From the NCBI RefSeq assembly GCF_019192735.1, contig NZ_JAHTKP010000029.1:1-64000 (forward strand): 64,000 nucleotides of DNA, written 5' to 3'. Below, piece by piece: positions 59,470 to 64,000 of this stretch. How positions within the stretch are numbered: position 1 is the stretch's first letter; the number at the start of each line of letters is the position of its first letter. The notes below the pieces were generated by a model. That model did not search any database. It had not been told where the DNA came from and worked only from the letters and a program-made list of their open reading frames with translations. A program made the position numbers and the translations under genes. The stretch comes from Kitasatospora aureofaciens. GTDB lineage: Bacteria; Actinomycetota; Actinomycetes; Streptomycetales; Streptomycetaceae.

Positions 59470-59976
59470 GTGCTGCGCAAGACTCGTGCCGTACTGGCCG
59501 GTTCGGTCGCCATCCTGGCCCTCAGCCTCACCTCGACGAGCTTCACCGCCTCCGCCGCCGGCGACCAGAGCGGCATCGACGCCTGCGCCCGCGAGGCCAA
59601 GTGGGCCGGCTTCGCCAAGGACAAGTCGGCCGAGGGCCGCAACGACGACGCGATCTACGCCGTGGCGATCGCCATGGCCGAGTCCGGCTGCAACCGCCTG
59701 GCCGTCCACACCAACCAGCCCACCGACCCCGACCCGGGCACCAAGGACCTCGGCGCCTGGCAGATCAACGAGCACTGGTACCCCGAGGTCCACGGCCACG
59801 ACGCCGGGGTCGTGACCGACGAGAACTGGCAGGACATGGGCTGGTCGGCCCGCAAGGCCTACGCGATCGACAACGACGGCACCGGCCGCGGCTGGGCCTC
59901 CTGGGCGGCCTGGCACCTGGGCACCTACCAGCAGTACCTCGGCCAGGCCCGCGACGCGGTCTACCGCGTCTGGTGA
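59470..59976 (+). CDS. Secreted lysozyme/transglycosylase-like protein
   Basis: A 168-residue exported protein. The signal peptide (MLRKTRAVLAGSVAILALSL) ends at about ASA|AGDQ, residue 29. The mature part reads IYAVAIAMAESGCNRLAVHTN, with Glu in AMAESG as the likely catalytic acid of the SLT/lysozyme fold, then DLGAWQINEHWYPEV, the Gln-Ile-Asn motif after a Gly found in transglycosylases. Two Cys. GTG at 59470 follows GGGAGAAC. It lies 134 bases after the histidine kinase and may be a target of the two-component system. Confidence 0.75.
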   Translation: MLRKTRAVLAGSVAILALSLTSTSFTASAAGDQSGIDACAREAKWAGFAKDKSAEGRNDDAIYAVAIAMAESGCNRLAVHTNQPTDPDPGTKDLGAWQINEHWYPEVHGHDAGVVTDENWQDMGWSARKAYAIDNDGTGRGWASWAAWHLGTYQQYLGQARDAVYRVW

Positions 59977-60008
59977 CGCCCCGCCGCGCGTGACACCCCG
60001 AACACCCG

Positions 60009-60044
60009 GACCCGGACGGCCAACCCTCCATGGCCGTCCGGGTC
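60009..60044. terminator. Bidirectional terminator
   Basis: GACCCGGACGGCCA (60009-60022) pairs perfectly with TGGCCGTCCGGGTC (60031-60044), between the lysozyme-like gene and the convergent hypothetical gene. Confidence 0.85.
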
Positions 60045-60088
60045 CCGGCGCGGATGCGAACCCCGAACCGTGGTGGCGGTCATGACGG

Positions 60089-60688
60089 TCAGCAGCGCAG
60101 GCCGACGATGCCCCAGCCGCGGCGCTCCGCCTCCGTGACCACCTCTCCCCAGTCGGTGAGGAAGTCGGCGAACGCTTCGAAGGTCGTGATCCATCCGTCG
60201 GGCTCCGCGGCATGCCGGTCGAACGGCTCGCGCAGGGACTCCAGTCGAGGCGCCACCTGCCGCCACCAGCCCGCGATCACCGGCACGTGGTCGGGCGGGC
60301 ACCACAGCAACAGGCCCACGTCCCAGGTGCACGGCCGCTCCGGGAGCCCCGAGCCGACCCCGGTCACCTCCTCCAGGGCATGCCAGAACAGCGCGTCGTT
60401 GAACCGGTCCAGGACCTCGCGCACCTCCGGCTCGACGAACTCGCGCATGTGGTCCCAGCGGTGACCGGCATAGAAGTGCGCCTTGTACGAGTCCATCGTG
60501 TTCCGGAGGGCGTACCTGCCGTACCAGTCCTCACCCGGCCGCTCGGACCACGACCAGCCGTGCTCGACGGGGTCGTCGTCGTACTCCTCGTCGAAGGCGG
60601 CGTCGATCAGCAGCTCTTCCCGGTCACCGGGCGCGACCGCCTCCACCCGCGGCCAGTCCACGATCAGCACCTCTATGCACAAACCCAT
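60089..60688 (-). CDS. Conserved hypothetical acidic protein
   Basis: A 199-residue soluble protein, MGLCIEVLIVDWPRVEAVAP onward, rich in Asp/Glu/Trp (DEEYDDDPVEHGWSWSERPG). No signal, membrane segment or known motif. It may be one of the small DUF families used as immunity or stress proteins in Streptomyces, but I do not recognise it. ATG at 60688. It is downstream of the large gene on the same strand with a hairpin between them. Confidence 0.6.
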   Translation of the reverse strand: MGLCIEVLIVDWPRVEAVAPGDREELLIDAAFDEEYDDDPVEHGWSWSERPGEDWYGRYALRNTMDSYKAHFYAGHRWDHMREFVEPEVREVLDRFNDALFWHALEEVTGVGSGLPERPCTWDVGLLLWCPPDHVPVIAGWWRQVAPRLESLREPFDRHAAEPDGWITTFEAFADFLTDWGEVVTEAERRGWGIVGLRC

Positions 60689-60730
60689 CGCGCCAGCGTA
60701 GGGCGGGGAAAACCTCGGACCATCCGCGGG

Positions 60731-60755
60731 CGGCCCCCGCGCAGGCGGGGGGCCG
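60731..60755 (-). terminator. Terminator of the large leftward gene
   Basis: CGGCCCCCGC and GCGGGGGGCCG form a stem with one bulge around gcag, 19 bases past the stop at 60774. Confidence 0.65.
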
Positions 60756-60773
60756 GCCAGAGGACGGCATGTC

Positions 60774-63700
60774 TCAGGGTGTGGCGGGTTCGCCGTGTTC
60801 GCGGGTCCAGGCGGTGGCGAACATCTCGTGGAGGGGAGCCGTCGGCAGGACGCGGAGGAACGGGGAGCGGATTTCGTTGCGCCACAGGGGGCGTACGGCG
60901 TGGGTGGGCAGTTTTGCGGTTTCCAGGGGGAGGTGGGGGGCCTTCAGGTCGGTCCACTCGCCGGGGAGGAACAGGGTTCGGCCGGCGCGGGGGCGTTTGG
61001 CCTCCGTCACTGCGCCGGTGGCGAGGAGTTCGGTGCGTGCTGCGGCGTGCTGTTTGGTCGTCCAGTAGTTCCAGCGTCGGATGTTGCGGTCGGTTGGGGC
61101 GGCCAGGGTGGCCAGTTGGAGGTAGAGGGCTGCTGCGTCCGGGCCGACGGCGAGTCGGCCCGCCGCGCGGGCGACCAGGTCGGGGCAGGAGTGTTGGGGG
61201 TTGGCCTCGTAGGCTCCGGCGGGCACGGGTGTGGTGCGGGCGCGGTGCATCATGCGTTCCAGTCCGCCGCCGGCCAGGAGGTGGGCCACGCGGGCCAGTT
61301 CGTCGGCGAGGTCGGTGACGTCGTGGACGCGGCGGCGTGCCTGCGGGCCGGTCATCGCTGCGGGGCGCAGGAACGCGGTGCCGCCGGGCGCGCAGACGAC
61401 GAGCGGTCCGCAGTCGTAGGCGGTCTGCCGTCGGACCGGGGTCTCCTCCTTGCGGCGGTCCTTCGCCACCGGCAGGCGTTCGGGGCCGAATCGCTCGGCG
61501 ATTCGCTCGGGGGTGTCCTTGACCTTTCCGCCCTCCAGGGCCAGCAGCAGTTCCGGGCGGTCCAGTTCGGTGCGCAGGCGCTCGTGGAGGTCCATGGCGC
61601 CGGCCACTGCCGGGTCGCCGACGGGGCGGTCCGTCCACGCCCACACGAGTGCGCTCGCGATCTGCGGGAGGGCGAGGCCCACAGGGGTTCCGTAGGGCAG
61701 TTCGGGTCCGGCCGGGGGTACGGCCCGGACCTCCACCCCCGCGCCGTACGGGGTCGCGGTCAGTTCCCAGCCGGCCGCCCCCACGGTCGTGTCGGCGGCG
61801 GCCGAGTAGCCGCCCGCGAGCCGGCGGGCCCACACCTCGGGGAGCCCCAGGTCGGCCTCCAGGGTGTCGGCCGCCTCGTCGTGCACGGCGGGCAGCGTCC
61901 CGACGCGCTCGCGCCAGACGTGGGCCATCCGCTCGGCGGCCGCCTCGACGCCGCCGGGGCGCCACAGTTCGGCCGGGTCCTCGGGCACGGCCGCCGCCAG
62001 GACGGCCCGCCGGCCCTCGTCCCCGAGCTGCGTGCGCAGCCGGTCGTAGGCCTCGGCCGTCATGGGTGTGGCCTTGTACGGGGCTTTGGAGACGAGGGCG
62101 CGGTGCTCGTCGCAGTCGGGGCGGGCGACCAGGCCGGCGACGACGAGTCGGGCCACCGACCGCCGTACGCCGGTCAGTTCGGCGAAGCGGGCGGCTGCTG
62201 ATTCCGGGACCGGGACCGGGCCGTGCGCCTCGATCGCCTCCACCAGGGCCCGCAGGCGGGCGGCGTCGTCGCGCTCCACCCGGACGAGCCGGGACTGCGG
62301 GACCGCCGGCGATACCGGGTCGGCGGCGGGGTGTTCGGCAGCGGGGTACTGCTCGGCGGCGGGCGCCGTGAACCAGTGCTCCGACGCCACATCCCGGACG
62401 GCGGCGGATGCCACCGCGATCCCGTCCGCGCGCAGCCCGTCCAGGGTCTCGGCGGAGGCGCGGCCCACCCACCACCGGCTGCCCGCGCGGGCGAACGGCT
62501 GGTCGGCCCAGGTGTCCAGCAGCGCCAGCAGGGCGGACCGCGCCGCGTCCGGGGTCGGGGCGGCTGCCGCCCGCCACGCCGCGGCGTCGATCGCGCCCAG
62601 CAGCTGCGACCAGTCGTGCGGGGGCGCCGGTGGCGAGAGCCGCCGGACCTCCTCCACGATCGTCCCGGCCAGGCAGGCGCCGTCGGCGGCCAGCGCGCCG
62701 AGCGTCGCGGGCAGGGGCGCGTCCGGGGTGCACCGCCACGGGTCCCGCTCCCCGTCCGGGACCAGCCCGAACAGGGCGGGCATCAGCTCGGTGTCCGGCG
62801 CGGACCGGCGCGGCGGGGCCGGCGGCGCCTCGGCGAGCAGGGTGACCCGCCGGTGCAGGGCGAGCCTGCGCTCCTCCACCCGGGCGGCCCGCTCGGCCAC
62901 CGCCGCGACGGCCTCGGCCAGCACCGGGTCGGTGACGTGCGGCAACTCCCGGGCGACGGCGGCGCGCAGCGCCTCGGCACCGGTGCGGGCGGCCGTCAGC
63001 AGGGCGTCCGCCGTCTCCTGTGCCACGGTGCGCAGCGCCCGGGATCCGGCCTCGTCCCGGGTGCGCAGCAGGTACCAGAAGGCGGGTGGCAGGGCGACGC
63101 CGCCGGAGACGGTGACCTGCCGGGTCGGCCTGACGCGCGGGTGGCGGGGCGAGTGGTGGCCGTCCAGTTCCCACAGCAGGCTGCCGTCGGCGGTGTACGC
63201 GCGCACGCCGGTGCGGGTCTGTGCCTCGGCGAGGACGACATCCTGGGTGCCGTGCGGCGGCGTCCACAGGGCCCAGGGTTCCTGGCCCGGGCGGTCGATG
63301 TCGAAGCGGGCCGTGCGGCCGTCGATGCTCTGGACGAGGAAGTGGTCGGGCGCGTGGTCGCGGTGGCGGGTGCGGAAGAGCACGCGGGTGCCGACGAGTC
63401 CGTCGCGGCTGCCGAGCGGGGAGTCGGTCAGGCCCGCGGGCAGCGGGGCCAGGTGCAGGGCCTCGGTGGCGAGGGCCATGCCGGCCTCGGACGGTTCGGC
63501 ACTCGCGGGGCGGCCCGGGAAGTCCGGCAGCGCCGCCGCCCCCTGCGACTCCCCCGTGACCGGGTCCACCGGCTCCCACGGCCGGTCCCCGAACACGGCG
63601 TTGGTCCAGATCCGCGAGCCGTCGCCGAGCTGCAGCTCGTCGCAGTCGATGCCCTCGGTGCCGCCCGGGCGCAGCACCCGGTGGCCGCCGTGGCGCCCGC

Positions 63701-64000
63701 CCCCGTCGGCGGTCTCGAACTGGAAGCCGTACGCCCCGTCCAGGCTGCCGCCGAAGGGCACCAGGCCGCCGGTCTCGTCCGGGGTGAACGGGTGCTCGGG
63801 ACGGTCGGCCCAGACGGCGGTGTCGCAGTGGTAGGGGTTCGCTTCGAGGGTCCAGCTCACCAGGAAGGAGCCGCCGACGTAGTGGACGGCGAACATGGTG
63901 GCGTCGTCGGACACGGTGAACTGGCAGAAGGCCCGCACGCCGTCCGGGGCGACGGCGACCGCCCGGTCGCGTCCGAACACCGTCAGCACGGGCCAGGTGG
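60774..64000 (-). CDS. Large conserved hypothetical protein, 5' end beyond the window
   Basis: An open frame of over 1071 residues that continues to the window edge; the GTG at 63989 may or may not be the true start. The N-terminal 230 residues look beta-rich (GRDRAVAVAPDGVRAFCQFT, FLVSWTLEANPYHCDTAVW). The rest is helical, with KGNLDY-like conserved patches absent but many Ala/Arg helices and winged-helix-like segments (RFAELTGVRRSVARLVVAGL). Similar giant Streptomyces proteins, often called DNA-binding, accompany MoxR/AAA-ATPase and VWA genes; that link is recalled, not shown here. Confidence 0.6.
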   Translation of the reverse strand, partial: TWPVLTVFGRDRAVAVAPDGVRAFCQFTVSDDATMFAVHYVGGSFLVSWTLEANPYHCDTAVWADRPEHPFTPDETGGLVPFGGSLDGAYGFQFETADGGGRHGGHRVLRPGGTEGIDCDELQLGDGSRIWTNAVFGDRPWEPVDPVTGESQGAAALPDFPGRPASAEPSEAGMALATEALHLAPLPAGLTDSPLGSRDGLVGTRVLFRTRHRDHAPDHFLVQSIDGRTARFDIDRPGQEPWALWTPPHGTQDVVLAEAQTRTGVRAYTADGSLLWELDGHHSPRHPRVRPTRQVTVSGGVALPPAFWYLLRTRDEAGSRALRTVAQETADALLTAARTGAEALRAAVARELPHVTDPVLAEAVAAVAERAARVEERRLALHRRVTLLAEAPPAPPRRSAPDTELMPALFGLVPDGERDPWRCTPDAPLPATLGALAADGACLAGTIVEEVRRLSPPAPPHDWSQLLGAIDAAAWRAAAAPTPDAARSALLALLDTWADQPFARAGSRWWVGRASAETLDGLRADGIAVASAAVRDVASEHWFTAPAAEQYPAAEHPAADPVSPAVPQSRLVRVERDDAARLRALVEAIEAHGPVPVPESAAARFAELTGVRRSVARLVVAGLVARPDCDEHRALVSKAPYKATPMTAEAYDRLRTQLGDEGRRAVLAAAVPEDPAELWRPGGVEAAAERMAHVWRERVGTLPAVHDEAADTLEADLGLPEVWARRLAGGYSAAADTTVGAAGWELTATPYGAGVEVRAVPPAGPELPYGTPVGLALPQIASALVWAWTDRPVGDPAVAGAMDLHERLRTELDRPELLLALEGGKVKDTPERIAERFGPERLPVAKDRRKEETPVRRQTAYDCGPLVVCAPGGTAFLRPAAMTGPQARRRVHDVTDLADELARVAHLLAGGGLERMMHRARTTPVPAGAYEANPQHSCPDLVARAAGRLAVGPDAAALYLQLATLAAPTDRNIRRWNYWTTKQHAAARTELLATGAVTEAKRPRAGRTLFLPGEWTDLKAPHLPLETAKLPTHAVRPLWRNEIRSPFLRVLPTAPLHEMFATAWTREHGEPATP

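Overview
The window is very GC-rich DNA with GC-ending codons, GGAGG-type ribosome sites, twin-arginine and lipoprotein signals, an LCP protein, a SARP regulator and many long GC hairpin terminators. This points to a Streptomyces or Kitasatospora chromosome. The density of accessory genes and broken genes suggests a chromosome arm. No rRNA, tRNA or CRISPR array was seen.

Layout. 0.4-6.8 kb: a small class I lanthipeptide locus, with a divergent 43-residue precursor, a full-length LanB, a LanC and a JmjC-type oxygenase, but no visible transporter or protease. 6.8-10.1 kb: a decayed stretch with an orphan IS200/IS605-type right end, gene fragments and one intact PIG-L deacetylase. 10.3-13.3 kb: a secreted peptidoglycan-binding protein and a GT39 membrane glycosyltransferase. 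13.4-17.1 kb: a three-gene operon (acyl-CoA ligase, acyl-CoA dehydrogenase, proteobacterial-type DapD) that looks like specialised metabolism. 17.4-21.1 kb: a PadR/ABC ATPase/FtsX-permease operon. 21.2-28.1 kb: an alpha-glucoside utilisation operon (GH13 glucosidase, binding protein, two permeases) next to a second binding protein.

28-38.9 kb: LCP cell-wall ligase, a small acidic protein, a phosphatase without a clear start codon, a Tat-exported beta-propeller amidohydrolase, an SDR, a secreted crystallin-like protein, a trypsin-like protease, and an MFS exporter divergent from an HxlR-peroxiredoxin fusion. 39-42.8 kb: an XRE-TPR regulator split by an in-frame amber codon, divergent from a train of very small genes, then a truncated IS30 transposase. 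42.8-47.2 kb: a PH-like protein, a membrane protein, a Ser/Thr kinase and a conserved hypothetical protein. 47.3-49.5 kb: the cyanate detoxification genes cynS, cynT and divergent cynR.

49.6-56.5 kb: a compact, unusual biosynthetic locus. Two stand-alone condensation-domain proteins face a methyltransferase, an acyl carrier protein and a single ketosynthase, followed by a regulator that fuses a LuxR-type helix-turn-helix to a SARP. A candidate SARP operator lies in the divergent promoter. 56.6-64 kb: a murG fragment joined to a secreted-protein fragment, a two-component system, a secreted lysozyme-like protein, a hypothetical protein and a large protein that runs off the window.

The best candidates for undescribed biology are the KS/ACP/two-condensation-domain locus, the lanthipeptide plus JmjC locus, and the DapD-centred cassette.
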